A DNA stretch of 12,742 bases from an uncultured Anaerolineaceae bacterium (GCA_937897615.1 CALCNO010000122.1:1-12742), one strand, 5' to 3'. Shown: positions 1-7,058, counted from the first letter of the stretch. A program made the numbers and translations. Notes: generated by a model not told the origin, from the letters alone.

Positions 1-3
1 CCG

Positions 4-819
4 ATGACTGAATCCCTTGTAAAAGAATACTACACTGCAAATGTGCGCAGAGAGTGGCAGCGCCTGGTGCGTGACCCATATCACCGTCTGGAGTTTGACA
101 CCACGCTGCACTTCCTTGAAAAGCACCTTCCCCCAAAAGGATTGATCCTGGATGCCGGTGGCGGCCCCGGCAGATATACAGTGGAACTCGCCAGCCGGGG
201 CTATGACATGATTCTGCTGGATGTGACGCCTGCCAACCTGGCATTTGCCCAACGGCGCATCCGCCGGGCAAAGTTGAAAGCGAAGGTGCGCAATCTCATT
301 GAGGGTTCCATCGTTGACCTTTCGCGCATCGAGGATAACACCTTTGATGCGGTCATCTGCCTGGGCGGGCCGCTTTCTCACATTGTGGATGGACAAAAGC
401 GCGATAAGGCCATCCGCGAGTTGATCCGGGTGGCCAAGCCGGGTGCTCCGATCTTCGTCTCGGTGATGAGCCGGTTGAGCTTGCTGGTGGTGGAGTTGAC
501 CCTTTTTCAAGAAGAGATTGGCATGCCGCACTTCAAGCAGATTCGGGATAGCGGCGATTATGAAGGGGGGTCGGGGTTCACTGCCTGCCACTTCTTCCTG
601 CCGGAGGAACTGCGCGAAGCCTTCTCTGGCAAAGGGGTCAGTATCCAGGAAATGGCTGGTCTGGAAGGGATCAGCACCAGTCACCGCCGCAAGTTGAACA
701 AACTGGCAAAAAACGAAGAGCTTTGGAAACCCTGGCGCGAAACACACATGCAAACCTGCACCCACCCCGCTGTGGTTGGCATGAGCGAGCATATGCTGAT
801 CGTTTGCAAGAAACAATAA
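4..819 (+). CDS. class I SAM-dependent methyltransferase
   Basis: A 271-residue soluble protein with a Rossmann-type methyltransferase fold. The glycine-rich SAM-binding motif I is at residues 48-57 (ILDAGGGPGR). An acidic residue at the end of the next strand (D73, LLDV) would bind the ribose hydroxyls. The motif IV region is at about 112-129 (NTFDAVICLGGPLSH). Helices after residue 150 form a family-specific cap. The substrate cannot be told from the sequence; small-molecule, rRNA and protein targets are all possible. Only three bases precede the ATG, so no ribosome site can be seen and the true start could lie upstream of the window. The TAA stop is followed by a terminator hairpin shared with the convergent gatB gene. 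The methyltransferase family is secure, the specific function unknown. Confidence 0.85.
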   Translation: MTESLVKEYYTANVRREWQRLVRDPYHRLEFDTTLHFLEKHLPPKGLILDAGGGPGRYTVELASRGYDMILLDVTPANLAFAQRRIRRAKLKAKVRNLIEGSIVDLSRIEDNTFDAVICLGGPLSHIVDGQKRDKAIRELIRVAKPGAPIFVSVMSRLSLLVVELTLFQEEIGMPHFKQIRDSGDYEGGSGFTACHFFLPEELREAFSGKGVSIQEMAGLEGISTSHRRKLNKLAKNEELWKPWRETHMQTCTHPAVVGMSEHMLIVCKKQ

Positions 820-863
820 AGCTATTAAAACAAATAGCATTGGCCGAACAACTTTTTAAAATA

Positions 864-895
864 AAACGGCTGGTGGGTTTTCTCACCAGCCGTTT
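864..895. terminator. bidirectional intrinsic terminator between the methyltransferase gene and gatB
   Basis: A perfect 12-bp inverted repeat: left arm AAACGGCTGGTG at 864-875, loop 876-883, right arm CACCAGCCGTTT at 884-895. Read on the minus strand, the hairpin is followed by a T-rich run (CCGTTTTATTTT), a good Rho-independent terminator for gatB. Its right arm ends two bases from the gatB stop codon (898-900). Read on the plus strand, the tail is only TTT, so termination of the methyltransferase transcript is probably weaker. Confidence 0.85.
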
Positions 896-897
896 GC

Positions 898-2352
898 TTA
901 TTTCAGCAACTCTTCCAGAATCTTCTTTGCCAGTGCCGCATCTGCCTGGCCGCGCATTTTCTTCATCACCGCGCCGGTGAACCAACCCAGCAGGGTCACT
1001 TTTCCGGCCTTGTAGCTGGCCACCTCATTGGGGCTTTCCGCCAGCACTTCCTGGCACACTTTACGGATGGCACTGTCGTCGCTCACTTTGGCAAGCCCTT
1101 CCTCGGCCACAATTGCCTGGGGTGTCTTGCCGGTCTGCTGTACTTTGGATAGCAATCCGCGTCCGGTAGTGATGTTGAGCGTACCGGCGTCTACTAAATT
1201 GAGAATTTCCGCCAGGGCGGCCGGGGTGAGCGCCATTGTTTGCGGGTCAAGCCCCTGCTCGTTGATCATGCGCAGCACTTCGTTCATCAGCCAGTTGGAC
1301 ACCTTTTTGGGGTCGCCGCCATAGGCTTTCACGGCAGCCTCGTAGTAATCGGAGAGTTTGCGCTCGCCGGTAAGAATTTCGGCGTCATATTCTGGCAGCC
1401 CGTACTGGGTGATGAAACGCTCGCGCCGCGCCAGCGGCAGTTCCGGAAAACCCATTAGAATCCTGTTTTTCCACTCTTCCGTCAGATTTACAGAGAGCAG
1501 GTCCGGTTCGCGGAAGTAGCGGTAATCGGCCTCAGTTTCTTTGGAGCGCATCTTCTTAAGCGTGCCGGTGTCCTCGTCCCAATCCAGCGTCCAGGATTCA
1601 ATGCGTCGCCCGGCTTCCATCTCGCGCATCTGGCGTTCGATCTCTTTGGCAATGGCGTCCTTGACTGCCTCGATGGAGTTGACGTTCTTGATCTCGGTCT
1701 TGGGATTGAGCTGGGTTTCACCCTTGATGCGCACAGATACGTTGGCGTCGCAGCGCAGGTGGCCGCGTTCCATGTTGGCCTCAGAAATACCAATCCAGCG
1801 CAGCAGCTGACGCAGGCGAATGAGATACTGCCCGGCCTCTTCGGCGGTGCGCAGTTCTGGTGCGGTCACCATCTCGATCAGCGGGACGCCGCAGCGGTTG
1901 AAGTCGATGAGGCGTTTGCCGCCAACGGTTTTGGTTTTTCCGGCATCCTCTTCCATGTGCAGTTTCCAGATGCCCACGCGGCGCACGTACGGCTTTTGGT
2001 CGGGGCTGGCGCTGGCAGGGATGGGCACGTCCATATAGCCGCCTTTGCCGATGGACTGATCGAACTGGGTGATCTGGTACCCCTTGGGCAGGTCCGGGTA
2101 AAAGTAATTCTTGCGGTCAAAGTAGGATACGTCGCGGATCTCGGAATTCATGGCCTTTGCCAGCAGCACACCCTTTTCCACCACGGCCTTATTCAGGATG
2201 GGGAGCACGCCCGGCAGGCCGGAGCACACCGGGCAGATGTTGGTGTTGGGGGCGTCATCCCAGGAATCCGCCTTGCAGGAGCAAAAGATCTTGCTCTGCG
2301 TGTTAAGTTGGATGTGGGTTTCCAAACCGATGATCGCTTCGTATTCAGTCAT
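898..2352 (-). CDS. gatB: Asp-tRNA(Asn)/Glu-tRNA(Gln) amidotransferase subunit B
   Basis: A 484-residue GatB, close to the usual family length. GatB is the kinase and tRNA-binding subunit of the cytoplasmic GatCAB complex. It phosphorylates the side-chain carboxylate of mischarged Glu-tRNA(Gln) or Asp-tRNA(Asn), and ammonia delivered from GatA then displaces the phosphate. Visible features: the N-terminal signature IGLETHIQL (8-16); a zinc knuckle of four cysteines (C24, C26, C40, C43); the hallmark KNYFYPDLPKGYQITQFD (81-98); HMEEDAGKT (132-140); an LRCDANVSV segment; and a C-terminal YqeY-like tRNA-binding tail from about residue 405. The ATG is preceded by GCGAGGACAA, a good ribosome site. 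The gene starts 23 bp after the CAP lipoprotein gene ends, so it is probably co-transcribed with it and with gatCA. A terminator follows the stop directly. Confidence 0.97.
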   Translation of the reverse strand: MTEYEAIIGLETHIQLNTQSKIFCSCKADSWDDAPNTNICPVCSGLPGVLPILNKAVVEKGVLLAKAMNSEIRDVSYFDRKNYFYPDLPKGYQITQFDQSIGKGGYMDVPIPASASPDQKPYVRRVGIWKLHMEEDAGKTKTVGGKRLIDFNRCGVPLIEMVTAPELRTAEEAGQYLIRLRQLLRWIGISEANMERGHLRCDANVSVRIKGETQLNPKTEIKNVNSIEAVKDAIAKEIERQMREMEAGRRIESWTLDWDEDTGTLKKMRSKETEADYRYFREPDLLSVNLTEEWKNRILMGFPELPLARRERFITQYGLPEYDAEILTGERKLSDYYEAAVKAYGGDPKKVSNWLMNEVLRMINEQGLDPQTMALTPAALAEILNLVDAGTLNITTGRGLLSKVQQTGKTPQAIVAEEGLAKVSDDSAIRKVCQEVLAESPNEVASYKAGKVTLLGWFTGAVMKKMRGQADAALAKKILEELLK

Positions 2353-2375
2353 TTGTCCTCGCGTAAAAATCTGGT

Positions 2376-3071
2376 CTATGGCTTAGCCAGGTCCAGGGTG
2401 AAATAAGCGCTGTAAGTACTGTTGGGATTGCACCAGTAGCCCACACCGGCATAGGTGTAAACGGGGTTGAGTATATTCTCACGATGGCCCGCGCTGTTCA
2501 TCCAGCCGGAGACTGCCGCAGAGGCACTGTTATTGCTGCCGCTGCCGGCATAGATGTTCTCTGCCGCATAGGAATATGAAAACCCTGCAGCCGACATGCG
2601 GTCAAAGGGGCTTGAGCCGTTGCTGCCGGTGTGGCTAAAGAAGTTGCTGCTGGCCATATCTTTGCTGTGGTTACGGGCGGCGGTGAACAATGCCGAGGCG
2701 CCGGTGAGTTTGGCCAGGCCGGCCTGCTCGCGCTGGTAGTTGATCATTGAGAGCACAGCCGATTCAATGGCCGTGTTGCCGCCGTTACACTCGCCGCCGG
2801 AGGTGGAAACTCTGGTGGGGCGCGGCGTAAAGGTCAATGTGGGCAGTGGTGTTTCTGTGGCCGTTGGGGTAAAAGTGGCGGTGGGGGTAGCGGTCGCCGT
2901 TTCCGTTGGTGTGGCAGTGAAAGTGGCCGTGGGTGTGTTCGTAGAGGTCGCAGTGGCTGTAAAGGTGGGCGTGGGCGAAACGACCAGTGCCATCACGGAA
3001 TCGGCCAACTGGCAGCCCAGGAGGAGTATGCTAATGCAGATGAGACTGGCGAACATGCGTAGTTTTTTCAT
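2376..3071 (-). CDS. CAP/SCP-domain lipoprotein with a Thr/Pro-rich stalk
   Basis: A 231-residue predicted secreted lipoprotein. Residues 1-19 form a lipoprotein signal peptide (charged MKKLR, then a hydrophobic core) with lipobox LLGC, so C20 would be lipidated. Residues 33-86 are a low-complexity Thr/Pro/Ala stalk. Residues 98-231 form a CAP (SCP/PR-1, YkwD-type) domain. Conserved elements are HSKDMA (135-140), FFSHTG (144-149, H147), AAENIYAG (169-176, E171) and GWMNSAGHRENILNP (189-203, H196). H147, E171 and H196 match the family's metal- or lipid-binding cavity residues. C95 and C214 could form a disulfide. Bacterial CAP proteins are extracytoplasmic; their biochemical role is poorly defined. 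The gene lies 21 bp after gatA and 23 bp before gatB, an odd place for a surface protein. Confidence 0.9.
   Translation of the reverse strand: MKKLRMFASLICISILLLGCQLADSVMALVVSPTPTFTATATSTNTPTATFTATPTETATATPTATFTPTATETPLPTLTFTPRPTRVSTSGGECNGGNTAIESAVLSMINYQREQAGLAKLTGASALFTAARNHSKDMASSNFFSHTGSNGSSPFDRMSAAGFSYSYAAENIYAGSGSNNSASAAVSGWMNSAGHRENILNPVYTYAGVGYWCNPNSTYSAYFTLDLAKP
2814..2975 (-). repeat. low-complexity repeat encoding the Thr/Pro/Ala stalk of the CAP lipoprotein
   Basis: On the plus strand this stretch is an imperfect tandem array of short GTGGC/GTGGG/GTNGC units, reading as degenerate TPTAT/TATPT units on the minus strand (residues 33-86). No single unit repeats exactly over the whole stretch. 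Such a region can change length by slippage and appears to act as a flexible spacer between the lipid anchor and the CAP domain. Confidence 0.7.
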
Positions 3072-3092
3072 CTCAAACCGCTTTAATTTCTT

Positions 3093-4688
3093 TTATCTCA
3101 GCACTTCCGGAAGCACTTTGCGCCAGAGTTCGTCCTGGGTGGCCAACTCGTAAGCGCGGCCAATGCGCAGCAGTTTGTCTTCGGTATAATCGGCGCCAAG
3201 TAGCTGGATGCCAATGGGCAGTTTTTCATCGTCCAGCCCGCCGGGCAAGGAAAGCCCGGGGATGCCAGCATGGTCGCCGGCCACGGTCAACTGGTCGGCA
3301 TACTGCATCAACACAGAGTCGCCATAGACCGCATCCATGTGGAAAGCCGGGGTGGGGTTGGTGGGCGTCAGCAGTGCATCCAGGCGGTAGCTGCCCCGCG
3401 GGTCAAAAATGGTATCGAAGTCGCGGCGGATGAGAGTGCGGACGCGCAGCGCCTTCTGGTAATACTGCTCGCTATACTGGGCGGCGCTGGTGTACATCCC
3501 CATCAGGATGCGCAGCTTGACCTGCGGGCCAAAGCCGGCATTGCGGGTGAGGCGGTACATCTTTTGCAGGTCTGCGCCGGGCGTCAGTTCGCGGATGCCA
3601 TACTTAACTCCGTCAAAGCGGTGCAGGTTGGAGGAAGCCTCCACGCGGCTGATGACAAAATACACCGGGATGCAGTACTTGGTGTTGGGCATGGGAACGT
3701 CTTCAACGATCTCCGCGCCCATGCGCACCAGTTTTTCGGCGGCGCTTCTCACGGCACGCTCGATATCGGCGGGCATTGGCTGGTATTTGATCTCGCCGGT
3801 TTCCATATCCGGGTAGGTGAGGCGCAGATAGTCTGGCGAAATGCCGATGCGCATGCCTTTTACATCTTTCTGCACGGCGGCCATGTAATCTGGCACAGGC
3901 ACGGCGGCTGAAGTGGAATCGTGCTCGTCGCGCCCGGCGATTACCTGCAGCATGGCGGCGGCATCGCTGACACTGCGCGCCAGCGGGCCGGGGCAATCCA
4001 GTGAGGAGGCAAAAGCGATCAGCCCGTAACGCGAAACACGTCCGTAGGTGGGTTTGAGGCCCACCACACCGCAGAACCCGGCGGGCTGGCGGATGGAACC
4101 GGCTGTATCGGTGCCGATGGAGAGAGGCACCTCTCCGGCAGCCACGCTGGCGGCACTTCCGCCGGAGGAGCCACCCGGCACGCGATCGGTCTTCCAGGGG
4201 TTGCGTGTGGTGGGGTGGTAAGCGCTGGATTCGCTGGAGGAGCCAAAAGTGAATTCATCCAGGTTGACCTTGCCGATCATTACGGCGCCAGCCTTGAGCA
4301 TGCGCTCTACTGGTGTGGCGGTGTACGGTGCGGTGAAGTTGGAAAGGATGCGCGAAGCCGCTGTGGTTACCGTGCCTTTAACACAAAAAATGTCCTTGAC
4401 GCTGAAGGGTACACCGGCCAGTGGGCCGGGGTCTTCGCCTCTGGCGATGCTTTTGTCGATCTCGGCTGCCCGGGCAAGGGCGCTCTGATCGGTGACGGTG
4501 ATAAAGGCATGGACGGTGGCACGGTCTTCATCCGTGAGTTCGCGGTCTTCAAGGGAGCCGGGGCGCCCATCTACCTTCTCAATGCGGCGCAGGCAGGATT
4601 GCAAGATTTCCACCGCTGAGGCTTTTTTCTGTTTGACCAGCGAGGTCAGTTCAAGTGCAGTCAGGTCGCAGAGTTCCATAGGGCTCAC
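3093..4688 (-). CDS. gatA: Asp-tRNA(Asn)/Glu-tRNA(Gln) amidotransferase subunit A
   Basis: A 531-residue amidase-signature enzyme. GatA is the glutaminase that releases ammonia to the GatB site. The Ser-cisSer-Lys triad is visible: K98 (PFSVKDI), S174 (PGGSSGGS) and nucleophile S198 (TDTAGSIRQP). The GatA-type block CGVVGLKPTYGRVSRYGL (206-223) and EASSNLHRFDGVKYG (351-365) favour GatA over a generic amidase. R394 and D466 fall where glutamine-binding residues occur in characterised GatA. It is longer than the usual ~485 residues, with extra sequence at about 41-58 and 291-306. The chosen start is a GTG whose first bases overlap the gatC stop (GTGA, 4685-4688), suggesting translational coupling. 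An ATG three codons later (4677-4679) is an equally good alternative. The context with gatC and gatB supports the call. Confidence 0.95.
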   Translation of the reverse strand: MSPMELCDLTALELTSLVKQKKASAVEILQSCLRRIEKVDGRPGSLEDRELTDEDRATVHAFITVTDQSALARAAEIDKSIARGEDPGPLAGVPFSVKDIFCVKGTVTTAASRILSNFTAPYTATPVERMLKAGAVMIGKVNLDEFTFGSSSESSAYHPTTRNPWKTDRVPGGSSGGSAASVAAGEVPLSIGTDTAGSIRQPAGFCGVVGLKPTYGRVSRYGLIAFASSLDCPGPLARSVSDAAAMLQVIAGRDEHDSTSAAVPVPDYMAAVQKDVKGMRIGISPDYLRLTYPDMETGEIKYQPMPADIERAVRSAAEKLVRMGAEIVEDVPMPNTKYCIPVYFVISRVEASSNLHRFDGVKYGIRELTPGADLQKMYRLTRNAGFGPQVKLRILMGMYTSAAQYSEQYYQKALRVRTLIRRDFDTIFDPRGSYRLDALLTPTNPTPAFHMDAVYGDSVLMQYADQLTVAGDHAGIPGLSLPGGLDDEKLPIGIQLLGADYTEDKLLRIGRAYELATQDELWRKVLPEVLR

Positions 4689-5005
4689 TTCAAAGTGGTA
4701 TGCGGTATATCAGGCACCATAATATGGTCTTCTTCAATTTGCGGTACCTGTGAAAGGATGGCGGTTACATCGGCAAAAGGTTGTGCGATGTCCTCGCGCA
4801 GTTGCGGGCGGGCTGCGGGGATGTAGGGCACGCCGTGAAGGTTGGCTTCGATGGCACTGTCAATGGGAATGGAGGCCAGTTCCCGGATGGCACGCAACTG
4901 GTTATTGAGCTGCTTGTGCAGATAGGCTGCCTGCTCCTCGCTTAGTTCAAGAGCGGCCAGTTCCACCAGGTGGTTAAACAATTCAATACTGATCTGATCG
5001 TTCAT
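4685..5005 (-). CDS. gatC: Asp-tRNA(Asn)/Glu-tRNA(Gln) amidotransferase subunit C
   Basis: A 106-residue GatC, the small subunit that wraps around and stabilises the GatA-GatB interface. Family features: an N-terminal helical hairpin FNHLVELAALELSEEQAAYL (10-29), the helix QLNNQLRAIREL (32-43), the conserved LRED at 69-72, and a C-terminal extended tail ending in VPDIPHTTLK. The reading frame stays open 40 codons upstream. The ATG at 5003-5005 is preferred because family similarity starts there, GGATGTGA lies just before it, and the predicted promoter at 5044-5072 would start transcription about 30 bp upstream. The upstream residues are Pro/His/Cys-rich and unlike GatC. Its stop overlaps the GTG start of gatA. 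Confidence 0.95.
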   Translation of the reverse strand: MNDQISIELFNHLVELAALELSEEQAAYLHKQLNNQLRAIRELASIPIDSAIEANLHGVPYIPAARPQLREDIAQPFADVTAILSQVPQIEEDHIMVPDIPHTTLK

Positions 5006-5043
5006 AGTCACATCCGTGCAGCTTAAATTGTGATGAAATAGAG

Positions 5044-5072
5044 ATTGTAACATCAGCCTTGCCGGCTGACAA
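5044..5072 (-). promoter_or_regulatory. predicted sigma-70-type promoter directly before gatC
   Basis: Read on the minus strand: -35 TTGTCA (5067-5072, 5/6 to consensus), a 17-bp spacer, and -10 TACAAT (5044-5049, 5/6) preceded by TGT, giving an extended -10. The predicted start near 5037 leaves a leader of about 32 bases before the gatC ATG. A 6-bp hairpin (TCAGCC 5053-5058 with GGCTGA 5064-5069) fills the spacer. It lies three bases past the TAA of the 86-residue gene but has no T-tract, so it is at best a weak terminator. Recognised by pattern only. Confidence 0.6.
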
Positions 5073-5333
5073 TTATGGCGCGAGGGTTGGCATTGGGGTT
5101 GAGGTGGGGCGCCGCGTGGGCTCAACGTACGGGGTCGGCGTCCAGGTGGGCGGCAGTGAGATGAGCGTTACCGTGGGCGACGGAATGTAGAGGGTTGGAA
5201 CCAGCGTTGGGACGGGGAAGGGGTTGAGCGAGGAATTTGGGTTGGAATAAATGGACATCACCACAATCGCCACGATGACCGTTGCCACAAGCGTCAGAAT
5301 CGTTAAAAAGTCCCAAAAGGAAAACTTTTTCAT
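5073..5333 (-). CDS. small membrane-anchored Pro/Thr-rich protein
   Basis: An 86-residue protein of unknown function. After a short cytoplasmic start (MKKFSFWDF), a single hydrophobic helix spans residues 9-29. The rest (33-86) is an extracytoplasmic tail dominated by Pro and Thr (for example PTWTPTPYVEPTRRPTSTPMP), resembling the stalk of the CAP lipoprotein but with no folded domain. It may be a cell-surface spacer or anchor peptide. There is no lipobox and no cysteine. A ribosome site AAGGGA lies 9 bases before the ATG, and a near-consensus promoter stands just upstream, so it is probably a real gene. It ends 67 bp before gatC. No specific family is recognised; the tail makes similarity searches unreliable. 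Confidence 0.7.
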   Translation of the reverse strand: MKKFSFWDFLTILTLVATVIVAIVVMSIYSNPNSSLNPFPVPTLVPTLYIPSPTVTLISLPPTWTPTPYVEPTRRPTSTPMPTLAP

Positions 5334-5353
5334 CGCTTTTTATCCCTTAAGTC

Positions 5354-5381
5354 AGTATAGCTAACTTTGACCCAATGTCAA
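5354..5381 (-). promoter_or_regulatory. predicted strong sigma-70-type promoter for the 86-residue gene and gat cluster
   Basis: Minus strand: -35 TTGACA (5376-5381, perfect), 16-bp spacer, -10 TATACT (5354-5359, 5/6). It begins 12 bp after the stop codon of the upstream membrane-protein gene. Transcription would start near 5347, leaving a leader of only about 14 bases that begins at the AAGGGA ribosome site (5343-5348). An inverted repeat, TTGAC-CCAAT-GTCAA (5367-5381), overlaps the -35 box. Confidence 0.7.
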
Positions 5382-5393
5382 GTTGTCTGGTCT

Positions 5394-6965
5394 TTACTTT
5401 CGGCTGAAAATGGCCGCTTCTTTGGACTCATAGACCAGCGAATAGCGCGCGTCCTGCGCCAGCAGCCCCGCCAGTGCGCTATCGTACGTCACCAGTTCTT
5501 TGGCATTTTGGACCTTCATCTTGCGGATGTAAATGTAATCAAAGTCTTTGGCGTAGGTTTGCGCCCACGCTTCAATGCATGCGGGGTTCTGGTCAACACA
5601 GAATTGCAATTCGCGCGCCTCTTCGATAGCGGCCAGATAGTGCCCGCCGCCCAGCCACTCTGTTCCCTGCACCGTAGCGGTGCTGATCCTGCCGGTGAGC
5701 GCCGGGAACCACTCGGATGCCGGGTCGGAGGACCAGAAGTGGTCGGTGACGATGACGAAGCGGCTGTCGTCGGGGTCGCTATTCTCTTTTACCCATTCAA
5801 AGGCCTGCACATCGCCCTGATCCAGGCGAAAGTATGAAAACGGCCTGAGGACAAGCATCGCCGAAGAGAACCACTGGAAGAACAGGAGCGCCAGGAACAA
5901 TTTTGCATAGAGCGAGGAGAGAAAAGCGGCAGTTGCGTTGTGTGCCCTTTTTGAATCCAGCCATTGAATCAACTGGCAGACCGTCTGTGCGGCCAGCACG
6001 GCCACTACCGGTGCGATGAAGATCTTGGCACTGCGCGGAGCAACTGCATAGGAGATTAGCAGCCAGGCGGGCAGGAAGTATTTTTTGCGCGCCAGGGCTA
6101 AGAAAATCCCCACGAAGGCAAACAGAGCAATCGAGGCCGCTTGCAATTCGTCTGTAAGTTGCAGGTTGAACAGGTCAAAGAAGGAATAACCGTTCTGCTC
6201 CGCGGTAGACAGGGCCGCCATAAAAGGCTGGAACCCGTGTGCTGCCGCCACGCTGCCCCACCAGGGGGCGGTCAGCGCCAGCGTAATCAGCGCCATGAAA
6301 AGTGTCTGCCAGGCGCCCTGCTTTTTGCGCGAGAGGAAGAACCATAACACAGGCACACTGAACGCGGTGTGAAAGCCCGTCTCCGGGTGAGATAAGATGC
6401 ACAGGCTCAACAACAATGCACTGAGGAACAGGTGGCTTAAGCGGCTTTTAGTGAACAGCAGGAACGTAAAGTGTAGCGCCAGCAGGGCAAAAAGAAACGC
6501 CAGCGAGCGCGTGACCCCGCCGCCCATGATGGCCCAGTCAAAGGTGGCCGGCAGCAGCGTGAAAATGAGGATGGCGAGCGAAAGCTGGTTGTCATCCTCT
6601 GTCAGGTCGCGTGCCAGCAGATAAAAAGCCGGGATGGTGAGGATAGTGATGATGGCCGGGAAGAGGCGGTAAATATCCAAAAGTTCCCAGCTGAAAATCT
6701 GGTGCAGCGCGCCGGTGAGGTAAAAAGCCAGCGGTGGGTAGGCAAATGGGATCTGCAAGTGGTTGTAACTGGTGAACAGTGGCAAGCGGAAGTGGTTTGC
6801 CACCAGTTCCTGCGTCATCATATAGAACAGCCCGCCATCATTTAATGGGAAAGCGGCAGCCAACGCTTCTTTTAAACGCAGATACCCCCCAGCGAGGAGG
6901 GAAAGCACCAGGAACACAACAGAGGGCTTTACTTGGTTAAGGCGCGCGCGCAGGCTCTTTATCAC
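5394..6965 (-). CDS. multi-pass membrane protein, GT-C glycosyltransferase-like
   Basis: A 523-residue integral membrane protein with about ten or more hydrophobic segments (for example 14-32, 70-90, 98-118, 126-143, 150-172, 176-192, 218-236 and 273-292), followed by a soluble C-terminal domain from about 395 to 523. After the first helix comes an acidic motif, LNDGGLFYMM (D43), in the place where GT-C enzymes such as PMT/ArnT-like transferases carry their catalytic Asp. This suggests a polyprenyl-phosphate-sugar-dependent glycosyltransferase acting outside the membrane, but the assignment is by topology and motif position only. The start is GTG (6963-6965) with AAGGA nine bases upstream and a TATAAT box further up. 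The TAA stop lies just ahead of the promoter for the next gene, with no clear terminator, so read-through into the gat cluster is possible. Confidence 0.7.
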   Translation of the reverse strand: MIKSLRARLNQVKPSVVFLVLSLLAGGYLRLKEALAAAFPLNDGGLFYMMTQELVANHFRLPLFTSYNHLQIPFAYPPLAFYLTGALHQIFSWELLDIYRLFPAIITILTIPAFYLLARDLTEDDNQLSLAILIFTLLPATFDWAIMGGGVTRSLAFLFALLALHFTFLLFTKSRLSHLFLSALLLSLCILSHPETGFHTAFSVPVLWFFLSRKKQGAWQTLFMALITLALTAPWWGSVAAAHGFQPFMAALSTAEQNGYSFFDLFNLQLTDELQAASIALFAFVGIFLALARKKYFLPAWLLISYAVAPRSAKIFIAPVVAVLAAQTVCQLIQWLDSKRAHNATAAFLSSLYAKLFLALLFFQWFSSAMLVLRPFSYFRLDQGDVQAFEWVKENSDPDDSRFVIVTDHFWSSDPASEWFPALTGRISTATVQGTEWLGGGHYLAAIEEARELQFCVDQNPACIEAWAQTYAKDFDYIYIRKMKVQNAKELVTYDSALAGLLAQDARYSLVYESKEAAIFSRK

Positions 6966-6999
6966 TGATAGCAGTCCTTCGTTATTAATGATTGTAAAA

Positions 7000-7005
7000 A
7001 TTATA
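7000..7005 (-). promoter_or_regulatory. predicted -10 box for the membrane glycosyltransferase-like gene
   Basis: A perfect TATAAT on the minus strand, 35 bp before the GTG start. The best -35 candidate is TTGCCG (7025-7030) at a long 19-bp spacing, so the promoter may be weak or activator-dependent. It lies back to back with the plus-strand promoter at 7053-7058. Confidence 0.45.
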
Positions 7006-7052
7006 CAGCGTTAAGCTTTTTCTCCGGCAATGACCCCGACCCGTGTTTGGGT

Positions 7053-7058
7053 TATACT
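7053..7058 (+). promoter_or_regulatory. predicted -10 box for the plus-strand membrane-CYTH-M55 operon
   Basis: TATACT (5/6 to consensus), with no good -35 at 16-18 bp upstream (sequence around 7029-7036 is AATGACCC). Transcription would start near 7065. This is compatible with the GTG start at 7106 and argues against earlier in-frame starts such as the one at 7043. Confidence 0.4.

Noticed and set aside
1759..2406. Plus-strand open frame of 215 codons inside gatB
   Set aside because: It lies wholly antisense to a clear gatB, has no ribosome site, and its composition is a reverse shadow of gatB codons.
2814..2975. Possible CRISPR-like or satellite array
   Set aside because: The units are degenerate, have no spacers, and read cleanly as a Thr/Pro-rich coding stalk in frame with the CAP lipoprotein.
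3270..3911. Plus-strand open frame of 213 codons inside gatA
   Set aside because: Antisense to well-conserved GatA sequence including the Gln-binding region; rich in His/Gly/Val as expected of a shadow frame.
5006..5125. N-terminal extension of gatC by 40 codons
   Set aside because: The added residues are unlike GatC, overlap the small upstream gene, and precede the predicted gatC transcription start.
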